Assembly: GCA_024277285.1 (NCBI GenBank)
Contig: JAJRVM010000164.1
Location: 1-5,431 of the forward strand
Length of the DNA: 5,431 bases
Reading direction: 5' to 3'
Origin: Planctomycetota bacterium
GTDB taxonomy: Bacteria > Planctomycetota > Planctomycetia > Pirellulales > Pirellulaceae
Shown here: piece by piece, positions 1-5,431 of the stretch
Position numbering within the stretch: the stretch's first letter is position 1
How the letters are laid out: each line of letters starts with the position of its first letter
Position numbers and translations under genes: made by a program
The notes under the pieces: model-generated
Database searches by the model: none
The model's input: the letters and a program-made list of their open reading frames with translations, nothing else
What the model was told of the DNA's origin: nothing

Positions 1-144
1 TTCACGCGGTGCAAGCCACAATTGACTCGTCACGCCGACCGCGGAACCATTACCCCAGCTTCAAGTGGCGTCTCGGTTGAAAGGCGGGCGGCCAATGTTG
101 AAGCCAACCGCGTCTTGATTCGGCCTCAGCTAAGCGACGGCTAA
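1..144 (+). CDS. Possible 3' end of an unrecognised gene, truncated by the window edge
   Basis: Frame 1 is open from the first base to a TAA at 142-144, giving 47 residues that end in NRVLIRPQLSDG. The text reads like protein: mixed polar and hydrophobic residues, few rare-looking codons, and G or C at many third positions. The next gene on the same strand starts about 1 kb away, so this would be the last gene of a unit to the left. No family is recognised and no start is visible. A 47-codon open frame can arise by chance at this GC content, so it is only a candidate. Confidence 0.3.
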   Translation, partial: FTRCKPQLTRHADRGTITPASSGVSVERRAANVEANRVLIRPQLSDG

Positions 145-214
145 TAGAAAACCTTCCGTTCGCCCGACGAAAGACGAAGGGCGCGTTGCTGGTAGCCGAC
201 CAGTCGTGCTCCCG

Positions 215-231
215 GCCGGGGCAAGCCCGGC
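215..231. repeat. Hairpin, 6-bp perfect stem
   Basis: GCCGGG (215-220) pairs with CCCGGC (226-231) around the loop GCAAG. No T-run follows on either strand, so it is not an obvious intrinsic terminator. It is the first of three evenly spaced palindromes in this spacer. Confidence 0.5.
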
Positions 232-342
232 GGAGAGCCTCTTCATCAGCGTCTATCCGCGTTTATGAGCGGTCCCTTCCTAAATGTGCCGATCGCGTCC
301 GTGCTGCCGTGAACGCTTACGATTCCCGAGCCACACAGTGTA

Positions 343-363
343 GCCTGGGATTCTATCCCAGGC
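343..363. repeat. Hairpin, 8-bp perfect stem
   Basis: GCCTGGGA (343-350) pairs with TCCCAGGC (356-363) around the loop TTCTA. There is no T-tract on the + side: the sequence continues ATGGAAAACG. On the minus strand the palindrome is the start of a 39-codon open frame (246-365, beginning MPGIESQA). The strong, isolated stem suggests a dispersed palindromic repeat unit rather than a terminator, which is an inference. Confidence 0.6.
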
Positions 364-471
364 ATGGAAAACGCTCCATCGGCAAGGAGCCCGCTATTGC
401 CAAAACGCCGTTCCGGCTTAATCGAACGGCAGTAGAAATCTGCCTCGAGGGGCTACGTCGTCCATGCTCAG

Positions 472-491
472 AAAACGGCACGGAGTGCCGT
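472..491 (-). terminator. Probable intrinsic terminator of the oxidoreductase remnant
   Basis: Read on the minus strand, the remnant's TAG (498-500) is followed after 6 bases by the hairpin ACGGCAC-TCC-GTGCCGT (491-475), then by TTTC. The stem is 7 perfect pairs with a 3-base loop. The T-run of four counts the last stem base, so it is short for a Rho-independent terminator. Position immediately after the stop codon supports the call. It could also be another dispersed palindrome. Confidence 0.5.
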
Positions 492-497
492 ACCACT

Positions 498-1001
498 CTA
501 CGTCGGCACGGTCAGTTCAAAGCCTTTTCGACGCGGTCGCTTGAGCAGCGCGTTGGCCTGATCGTCGTCGATAAAACGCTCGGTCGCCGGGTTCCACTTG
601 AGCGGACGATTCAACTCGCGCGCCAGGTTAGCCAGCAGGCAAATCGTCACCGTGCGGTATCCCGAGTAGGAGCGCCACAGATCCCAACCGCGCCATAACA
701 AATTGCCAACTTTGAACTCGTCTTTGACCCACAGTTTCCGATTGTGTGGGCGCAGCTCGGTCGGTCCGCAAAACAGCTCCCAATCCAACCCTGCAGGAAT
801 CGGTTCTGCCGGAAACGTCGGATCACGGAGCGGCCCGGGGTAGTTCGGCAAATCAACTCGATGCACCTTGCCTAGGCCGCCATTGCGAATAAACTCGCAG
901 GCAAACCGAGTCGCCAACAAATAATGCCGCAAAGAGTACCGAGCAACAGCCTGCTCAGGCCGCCTTCTGCATGGTGATGCGAGTGGCCTTCCATGGTACA
1001 C
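498..1001 (-). pseudogene. Gfo/Idh/MocA-family oxidoreductase remnant with internal deletion
   Basis: The open frame is 167 codons with a GTG at 999-1001, but family resemblance only begins near residue 22 (about base 940), at YSLRHYLLATRFACEFIRNGG followed by LGKVHRV. Residues 50-113 carry the family's middle segment (DLPNYPGP, IPAGLDWELFCGP, LLWRGWDLWRSYSG). Residues 119-163 match the family's C-terminus (NLARELNRPLKWNP, ANALLKRPRRKGFEL). Intact homologues are about 400-450 residues. The N-terminal Rossmann NAD(P)-binding domain is absent. The segment that normally follows 'YSG' (the WGAH..D..Q catalytic region) is also gone, joined in frame at residues 114-118 (about 647-662). The product cannot be a working dehydrogenase. 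Upstream, the same frame is closed by a stop at 1044-1046 and no clear ribosome binding site is seen, so this is best read as a relic. Family assignment is by recalled motifs. Confidence 0.75.
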
Positions 1002-1131
1002 TTTGGCGTTGCTTACACGCCCACGTGTTGTTCGGCTTTTCTGTCACGCTGCGGCTTGCTCCCCGAACGGCAGATGATCCGCTCGGCCGTGTACGTCGCA
1101 ATCCAGTCCACTTTGAATCCCAGCTTGAGTT

Positions 1132-1137
1132 GAGAGG
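1132..1137 (+). promoter_or_regulatory. Shine-Dalgarno site for the TIGR03790-like gene
   Basis: GAGAGG lies 8 bases before the ATG at 1146. This supports that start over alternatives and agrees with the signal peptide at the resulting N-terminus. No clear -35/-10 pair could be identified between 1002 and 1131. Confidence 0.55.
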
Positions 1138-1145
1138 TTTGCAGA

Positions 1146-2576
1146 ATGAATCAACATTGGAAGCGACCGCGATTCGTATTCTGGACGGTGCTACTGAGCG
1201 TGCTTCTGCCGAGCCTCGAAGCGCGATCTGAGATTCCATCTTCCTGGATCGATTCGGCTCGAATCATGGTGGTGTACAACACGACGCGTATGGAGAGCGT
1301 CGATCCAAAAGAATCCGAGACGTTTTCGCATGATATCGCTCAGTGGTATATGGAGCGGTACGGAATGCCAACGACCCATCTATTTGGTTATGACATGGGG
1401 ACCAAGGTGCGTTGGGACAACCCTGGTGCATTCGATTTTTTGCAAACCGTCGCCGACTACATCCAACGCCACAACATTCAGATCGTGTTGTTAGCGCCGG
1501 GGACCCCCATGATCGTCAAGGATACCAACAACAGGCACAACCTGGCACTCGACAGTCTGACGGGTCATGCTCTGTGGTTCGCCCATGTGATCAAGGAAGC
1601 ACCCACATGCACGGCGAAGAAATCGGTCGGCCCGCGCGACTCGAATCTCTATTTTCCATACCTCGACATGGGCGACGGCGCCAGCCCTTTTGTGGTGCGG
1701 ACCAACGATGCGCGGCGCTGGTGTCCACAAGAGGGCAGCTTGCTTCCTTTTGGCCGGATGTGGTACGACACGATGAAGAAAGATCTGCGCAATCATCCCT
1801 CGGTACGACCCTATGGGCGCATCGGTATGCCGTACTATATCGAGGCCTTTCCTGATGCAGCCCCGGAACTGCAGATCCCTCGCGAGAATGCTCAATTCGT
1901 CAAGGACCTGGTCAATGGCGGTATCGCGGCAACAACGTCGCTGAAAGATTTTAACGCTCAAGCCAACCGCTGCCTGCTGTTCTTCGGACGTGAAGGCAAC
2001 ACCGCATCGTTTATCGACGTCGAATCGAGTATGTGCGAGGCGATGGCACAAGATGCCCTGCAACTGGGTGTCTCGAAAACGAAAATCGTTCGCGTGCAGT
2101 CGCAGCGCGGATGGACGCGCGACAGTTGCCTGCCGGAACCGGCTTGGGACTACACCGCCAAACAGCTCATGAGCGGTTCGATCGCCCCGAAGGTTAACCC
2201 GCTGATTTTTTCGGCCGGTGGCGTCAACAATACGAAAGAAGACTCAGCGCCGTGGCCGAACAGCATTGACGTCCAACCAGGGTTGGTCGCGTCGGTCTCC
2301 GTCAGCAATGGCCGATCGTTTGCAGGTTCGCTGCTCAAGCGTGGCGCCACCACCGTGGTCGTGAACATCCAACATCCGCAAAACGCGCGACTGCACGCGT
2401 GGCTGAGTGTGTTCCAGCAACTGGTGGCCGGCGCCACGGTGACCGAAGCGATGGTCACAAGCGGTGGTTCAGAGCGGGGTGGGTATATTACCGGTAGTAT
2501 TTGGGGAGATCCGCTCTACGCACCATTTGGACATAACAGCACCAAAGCCAATTGGTTTACGGGCGACGGGGGCTGA
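1146..2576 (+). CDS. Secreted TIGR03790-like protein of unknown function
   Basis: The 476-residue product starts with a typical Sec signal peptide: basic MNQHWKRPR, hydrophobic FVFWTVLLSVLLPSL (about 11-24), and likely cleavage near EARS (25-28). The mature N-terminus has ARIMVVYNTT (38-47) and then SHDIAQWYMERYGMP (61-75), like the 'vvyN...S..ia.yYa..R.iP' start of TIGR03790. The C-terminus has GATTVVVNIQHP (400-411), a helix ending in GATVTEAM (429-436), and GDPLYAPF (454-461), which matches the ending typical of that family. The middle (about 160-230) has several Cys and aromatic residues and is not recognised. TIGR03790 is uncharacterised and reported mainly in exosortase-encoding genomes. 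The GDP-type ending is also reminiscent of caspase-fold C25 peptidases, but no catalytic Cys/His pair can be assigned here. The gene precedes the isomerase-like gene by 94 bp on the same strand. It appears intact. Family placement is from memory of motifs. Confidence 0.65.
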   Translation: MNQHWKRPRFVFWTVLLSVLLPSLEARSEIPSSWIDSARIMVVYNTTRMESVDPKESETFSHDIAQWYMERYGMPTTHLFGYDMGTKVRWDNPGAFDFLQTVADYIQRHNIQIVLLAPGTPMIVKDTNNRHNLALDSLTGHALWFAHVIKEAPTCTAKKSVGPRDSNLYFPYLDMGDGASPFVVRTNDARRWCPQEGSLLPFGRMWYDTMKKDLRNHPSVRPYGRIGMPYYIEAFPDAAPELQIPRENAQFVKDLVNGGIAATTSLKDFNAQANRCLLFFGREGNTASFIDVESSMCEAMAQDALQLGVSKTKIVRVQSQRGWTRDSCLPEPAWDYTAKQLMSGSIAPKVNPLIFSAGGVNNTKEDSAPWPNSIDVQPGLVASVSVSNGRSFAGSLLKRGATTVVVNIQHPQNARLHAWLSVFQQLVAGATVTEAMVTSGGSERGGYITGSIWGDPLYAPFGHNSTKANWFTGDGG

Positions 2577-2670
2577 TCGGAGAGCTCCACGTCGCGACCA
2601 GGCTTATTCGCAAATGACAAGTCACCAATGCCTGATGACGAGACAAACCCTTCCGCGAGAGACACTCGAC

Positions 2671-3795
2671 ATGAACTACCCCGACCACGACCAGGCGACG
2701 CAACCGACACTCAACCGGCGCGATACCTTGAAGTGGGCGGCAGCAACCGCAGCGACGTTGCCCGGTGCGCATATGGTTGGCGCTGTTTCCGATGCGCTCG
2801 CATTGGCAAGTCCGAAACGCCCTGCAACGGCCCTGGGACTGGTCATCTACGATTGTCAGCTCCGGCGCAAGTCGATGCTCCAAGAAACAGGCAAACTCGA
2901 CCTCTTTGCACCACAGCGGTTCCTGGAGCACTGCCACGCGTTGGGAACGGGTGGCATGCAGGCCAGACTGGACGGTCTTTCCGAGCACCACGCCACGGCG
3001 TTAGGAGATTGGGCCAGAGCGCGAAGCATGTTCATCGACGCCATCGTTCGCCCACCGGCGGACCGCCAAGACCTTCCGCGATTCGAATCGCAAATCCGCC
3101 TTGCCGCGTTGGCCGGCGCACAAGCTGCGCGCACCGTCGTGATGCCAGGCCGGCGGTACGAACGTTTCCGGTCGCTTGACGAGTTTCGTCACTTCACGTC
3201 GCGTGCACAAACGATGCTCGAACTTGCAGCGCCGATCGTCGAGAAGCATCGTGTCCCGCTGGCGGTTGAGAACCACAAGGACCAGCGGATTGACCAGCGT
3301 GTGGCGCTGCTGGAGCATATTGGCAGCGACTACGTAGGCGCCTGTGTGGACACCGGCAATAGCTTGGCATTGCTGGACGATCCAATCGAGGTGATCGAGG
3401 CGCTGGCACCGTGGGCCAAGACCGTCCATCTCAAGGATCAAGCTCTCAAACCGTATGAAGACGGTTTTCTGCTCGGCGACATCTCCTTGGGCCAAGGGGC
3501 TTTTGATCTGAAACACATGGTACGTATCTTGCGCAAAGCGAATCCAGGAATCCACTTTGCGTTGGAACTAATCACCCGTGATGCGTTGAAAGTCCCATGC
3601 CTGACGGACGATTACTGGATCACGATGCCAGATGTTCCAGGCCGGGATCTGGCGCGGACATTGCGTTTCGTTCGCATGCACCAAGCCGATAGGTTACAAC
3701 AGGTAAGTTCACTAGCGCCACGGCAACAAGTGGCTTTGGAAGATGCCAACCTATCGGCCAGCCTGAGATATGCTCGCGAAACACTTGGGATTTGA
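2671..3795 (+). CDS. Tat-exported sugar phosphate isomerase/epimerase-like TIM barrel protein
   Basis: The 374-residue product belongs to the xylose isomerase-like TIM barrel (AP_endonuc_2) superfamily, whose members isomerise or epimerise sugars and related compounds using a divalent metal. The four usual metal ligands are visible: Glu200 in LAVENHKD, Asp227 in CVDTGN, His253 in TVHLKDQ and Glu299 in FALELITRD. LGDISLGQGAFDL (268-280) fits the loop common in this superfamily. The N-terminus has a twin-arginine motif, NRRDTLK (15-21), then an Ala-rich hydrophobic run (22-46), so Tat export is likely. The ATG at 2671 is chosen because it puts the RR pair near the N-terminus. The frame is open upstream to 2464, with other ATGs at 2614 and 2635 lacking better sites. 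A weak GAGAG lies 10 bases before 2671. It may be co-transcribed with the preceding gene. The substrate is unknown; such exported homologues are common in planctomycetes. Confidence 0.8.
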   Translation: MNYPDHDQATQPTLNRRDTLKWAAATAATLPGAHMVGAVSDALALASPKRPATALGLVIYDCQLRRKSMLQETGKLDLFAPQRFLEHCHALGTGGMQARLDGLSEHHATALGDWARARSMFIDAIVRPPADRQDLPRFESQIRLAALAGAQAARTVVMPGRRYERFRSLDEFRHFTSRAQTMLELAAPIVEKHRVPLAVENHKDQRIDQRVALLEHIGSDYVGACVDTGNSLALLDDPIEVIEALAPWAKTVHLKDQALKPYEDGFLLGDISLGQGAFDLKHMVRILRKANPGIHFALELITRDALKVPCLTDDYWITMPDVPGRDLARTLRFVRMHQADRLQQVSSLAPRQQVALEDANLSASLRYARETLGI

Positions 3796-4019
3796 GCATC
3801 GCGACGGCTAGAGCAACGTAAACGGCTCTCTCAGGACAAGACGCAGGCGTTGCAAGCTGCATTGGCAGCGAACGATGCCTTCGCGGTCCATCGACTACTT
3901 GCCGACGACGAAGTTTTCAGCAGTCTCCACGACGCGCCGCACAATCGGCACGCGAGGTGAAAGGCGGCTCGCGATACGGGCCTCATAATCCGCGATTGTG
4001 GCACTTTCAAGAACCGCTA
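3796..4019. other. Spacer between convergent genes
   Basis: This 224-base stretch separates the isomerase-like gene (+) from the Rpn-type gene (-). No clear bidirectional terminator was found; AGAGC/GCTCT (3810-3829) is a weak 5-bp pairing with a 10-base loop and no T-run. On the + strand the isomerase frame stays open after its TGA for another 54 codons to 3960, probably by chance. On the minus strand it contains most of a possible small ORF, listed separately. Confidence 0.5.
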
Positions 4020-4026
4020 CTAACAC
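3895..4026 (-). CDS. Possible 43-residue small protein, translationally coupled
   Basis: A GTG at 4026-4024 starts a 43-residue frame ending in TAG at 3897-3895. A perfect GGAGG (4038-4034) lies 7 bases upstream, and the start overlaps the stop of the Rpn-type gene (TAG 4022-4020) in another frame, the usual geometry for translational coupling. The peptide looks helical and amphipathic (IADYEARIASRLSPRVPIV, then RRVVETAENFVVGK) and has no Cys, signal peptide or membrane segment. No family is recognised. Against it, the GGAGG is also needed to encode Leu-Glu-Ala of the upstream protein, and a 43-codon frame may be chance. It could also be the relic 3' end of a longer gene. Confidence 0.3.
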   Translation of the reverse strand: MLVAVLESATIADYEARIASRLSPRVPIVRRVVETAENFVVGK

Positions 4027-4664
4027 TGGAACGCCTCCAGCGAATCGATGGTCAATGCGTGCCGCAGTAATTTGCGCAGTGCGTCTCGATCGTCACATTT
4101 GCGAATCTCCTCGGTCAGCGACTCGGGAACCTTGCCGAAGCGGACCTCGAGCGTCTCGATGATCGAGTCCTGGATCCCTTCTTCACGTCCCTCGTCGCGT
4201 CCCTCGTCACGTCCCTCTTCCCGAGCCAATTGTTCGAGACTGGTTTTGAAATGCACTTTCAATTCCTCCTCTAAGACGGTCACGTCGCAACGATATCGAA
4301 CCGACAACTCGCGTGGAAGTACCATCAAGAAGTCCATGAAACGAAACAGCTTGCGTATCCAGTCGATGGGATATCGCCGCTCTAACAGCAACCGAGTCAG
4401 CGCCACCTTGAACGAATAGCGAAGCAAGAAGTCGTTGCCTGCTTCCAGTTTACGCAATTGCACCAAAGATACGATAGCAAACGGACTCGGATCGGCCTGC
4501 GACACACCGAAAAACTGATCCCACAATTCCTCAAACCGCTCGGCTACGCCACGGCCTGTTTCGGCAAGTGGAATATCGGTTTTGCCAAGGGAAGTCGGCC
4601 GACCGAACGGGGCTTCGACGAGTTCTTTGGCTGTGCCTCGGGCAACATGGACTACTACACGCAC
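4020..4664 (-). CDS. Rpn/DUF4351-type protein, N-terminally truncated
   Basis: The open frame encodes 214 residues, but only about residues 44-214 look native. DPSPFAIVSLVQLRKL (58-73), FKVALTRLLLERRYP (85-99) and IRKLFRFMDFLMVLPREL (103-120) match the central part of Rpn-family 'recombination-promoting nuclease/putative transposase' proteins. A charged repeat follows (GRDEGRDEGREEG, 151-163). Then comes a DUF4351-like tail: IIETLEVRFGKVP (168-180) and LRKLLRHALTIDSLEAF (196-212). The family's N-terminal PD-(D/E)XK nuclease domain (roughly 150 residues) is absent, so nuclease activity is not expected. Residues 1-40 are antisense to the sulfatase and are probably not genuine protein; the ATG at 4664 is simply the first in the open frame. 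No ribosome binding site convincingly supports it. The C-terminus ends normally. Most likely a non-functional remnant, although the reading frame itself is unbroken. Confidence 0.7.
   Translation of the reverse strand: MRVVVHVARGTAKELVEAPFGRPTSLGKTDIPLAETGRGVAERFEELWDQFFGVSQADPSPFAIVSLVQLRKLEAGNDFLLRYSFKVALTRLLLERRYPIDWIRKLFRFMDFLMVLPRELSVRYRCDVTVLEEELKVHFKTSLEQLAREEGRDEGRDEGREEGIQDSIIETLEVRFGKVPESLTEEIRKCDDRDALRKLLRHALTIDSLEAFQC
4186..4221. repeat. 12-bp tandem repeat, three units, inside the Rpn-type gene
   Basis: Units at 4186-4197 (CGTCCCTCGTCG), 4198-4209 (CGTCCCTCGTCA) and 4210-4221 (CGTCCCTCTTCC) differ by one to three bases. On the minus strand they encode the repeating Gly-Arg-Asp-Glu segment. 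The period is a multiple of three, so gain or loss of units would keep the frame. Such charged G-x-x-E linkers are frequent between the two parts of Rpn/DUF4351 proteins. Confidence 0.8.
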
Positions 4665-5431
4665 ATCTACAAAGGCCGTAACGACTTGTACCGAGCCACC
4701 GACCCAACGACCGTCGAAGGCTACAGTACCGACCTGTTCGCCGATGCCGCTTGTGACTTTCTGCGCCGCAAAGCCAACGCACCTTTCTTCTTATATCTAC
4801 CGCTGAACGCCGTCCACTATCCTAGCCCTGCGAACAAACGACCGGGCGAACCATGCATCTGGCAGGCTCCGGCCGAGTATTTCGCGATGTACGGGTATTC
4901 GCCCAGTACGCGAGACGTACGACAGCGTTACCAAGCGACGGTCACGGCATTGGACGCAGGTATCGGCCGCGTGCTGAAACAGATTGACGCGTTGGGGTTG
5001 AGCGAAAACACGTTAGTCGTGTTCTTCTCGGACAATGGTGCATTTGCAGCCCAGATGAATTGCGCTTCAAACGCTCCCTACCGGACGGAAAGCGTCATGA
5101 TCTACGAAGGGAGTATCCGCGTCTGCTGCCTGGTACGCTGGCCCGGACAGATTCCCGCCGGGACGCTGTGCGACGAAACGTTGGTCAGCCTGGACTTCTT
5201 TCCGATGATCTTGAACGCTGCCGGAGCGACACGGCCCGACGATCGGATTATCGATGGACGCGATCCGACAGCCACGCTGGCCGGCAAAGCACCTTCGCCG
5301 CACAAGTCGCTCTATTGGCAGTACAACCGTTCGAACGCCATACGCCGTGACCATCATAAGCTCGTAAGACCGCGTACCGGTCGATCGTGGGAGCTATACA
5401 ATCTGGCAACAGATCCGGGCGAAACAACCAA
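4518..5431 (+). pseudogene. Sulfatase (arylsulfatase-like), 5'-truncated and running off the window
   Basis: One frame, uninterrupted from 4386 to the right edge, reads as a formylglycine-type sulfatase from about 4518 (PQFLKPLGYATACFGKW). Landmarks in order are GYATACFGKWNIG, RPTERGFDEFFG, FFLYLPLNAVHYPSP, TALDAGIGRVLKQID, VVFFSDNGA (Asp-Asn at 5031-5036), YEGSIRV, LVRWPGQIPAGT and WELYNLATDPGETTN. About 100-130 N-terminal residues are missing, including the first metal-binding Asp pair and the C/S-x-P-S-R motif that matures to formylglycine, so no hydrolysis is expected. The first in-frame ATG is at 4647, already past the GKW motif. Two further positions differ from the usual active site: GKWH is GKWN, and the lysine of 'LRGGKGT.YEGG' aligns with Ser (5091-5093). 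The 3' end, probably some tens of codons, lies outside the window. Planctomycetes carry many sulfatases for sulfated polysaccharides, so decay of one copy is plausible. Confidence 0.8.

Larger units (their letters stand above)
145..497. other. Gene-poor spacer with three hairpins
   Basis: No convincing gene is seen here. The + strand frame that opens near 186 is low in coding character and mostly antisense to the oxidoreductase remnant. The spacer holds three perfect inverted repeats (215-231, 343-363, 475-491) and a short degenerate 10-bp direct repeat at 249-268 (GCGTCTATCC then GCGTTTATGA). This pattern resembles the repetitive spacers common in planctomycete genomes, which is an impression and not a search result. 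Confidence 0.5.

Noticed and set aside
152..183. Hairpin near CCTTC/GAAGG or CGCCC/GGGCG as a terminator for the left-edge frame
   Set aside because: Only 5-bp stems with 13-19 base loops, competing alternative pairings and no T-run.
186..698. 170-codon + strand open frame
   Set aside because: It largely overlaps the oxidoreductase remnant antisense and the hairpin spacer, is rich in Arg and Ser without any recognisable motif, and has no ribosome binding site.
1002..1145. Minus-strand text resembling protein (LKLGFKVDWIATYTAERII) upstream of the oxidoreductase remnant
   Set aside because: It ends in a stop, is in a different frame from the remnant, and could not be matched to the family's missing N-terminal domain with any confidence.
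1491..2063. 190-codon minus-strand open frame
   Set aside because: Antisense shadow of the TIGR03790-like gene; the + frame has a signal peptide, a Shine-Dalgarno site and family motifs.
3001..3555. 184-codon minus-strand open frame
   Set aside because: Antisense shadow of the isomerase-like gene, whose metal-ligand motifs identify the coding strand.
3796..3960. Possible stop-codon readthrough extension of the isomerase-like protein
   Set aside because: The frame is open for 54 codons past the TGA, but the protein already ends at the length and with the kind of tail (YARETLGI) usual for the family, and no readthrough signal is seen.
5060..5357. Overlapping 96-codon frames on both strands near the right edge
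   Set aside because: Both are out of frame with or antisense to the sulfatase, which explains this region through clear motifs.

Overview
The window looks like an accessory stretch of a planctomycete chromosome, most likely Pirellulales-like. This is judged from moderate GC, the family mix (a Gfo/Idh/MocA oxidoreductase of the planctomycete 'WRGWDLWR.YSG' type, a Tat-exported xylose-isomerase-like TIM barrel, a sulfatase, an Rpn/DUF4351-type protein) and short palindromic spacers. No rRNA, tRNA, CRISPR array or complete insertion sequence was seen.

Layout. Bases 1-144 are an open frame running in from the left edge, possibly the 3' end of an unrecognised + strand gene. Bases 145-497 are gene-poor and hold three perfect GC-rich hairpins, the last placed as a terminator for the minus-strand remnant beside it. 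Bases 498-1001 (minus) hold an oxidoreductase remnant with its N-terminal domain missing and a large in-frame internal deletion. Two apparently intact + strand genes follow: a secreted TIGR03790-like protein (1146-2576) and a Tat-signal sugar phosphate isomerase/epimerase-like protein (2671-3795), 94 bp apart and possibly co-transcribed. On the minus strand, 4020-4664 is the C-terminal part of an Rpn/DUF4351-type protein. It is followed by a possible 43-residue overlapping small ORF (3895-4026). From about 4518 to the right edge the + strand encodes a sulfatase lacking its N-terminus, including the catalytic CxPSR region, and running off the window.

The main structural point is that the Rpn-type gene and the sulfatase are joined head to head near 4515-4545, with both 5' ends missing. 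The simplest reading is one deletion between two divergent genes. Together with the deleted oxidoreductase, this suggests a decaying accessory region in which only the central two-gene unit looks complete. Both intact products carry export signals, so they probably act outside the cytoplasm. The isomerase-like protein keeps all four expected metal ligands, but its substrate cannot be read from the sequence. I do not see a convincing new multi-gene system; the best novelty leads are the uncharacterised TIGR03790-like/isomerase pair and the head-to-head junction.
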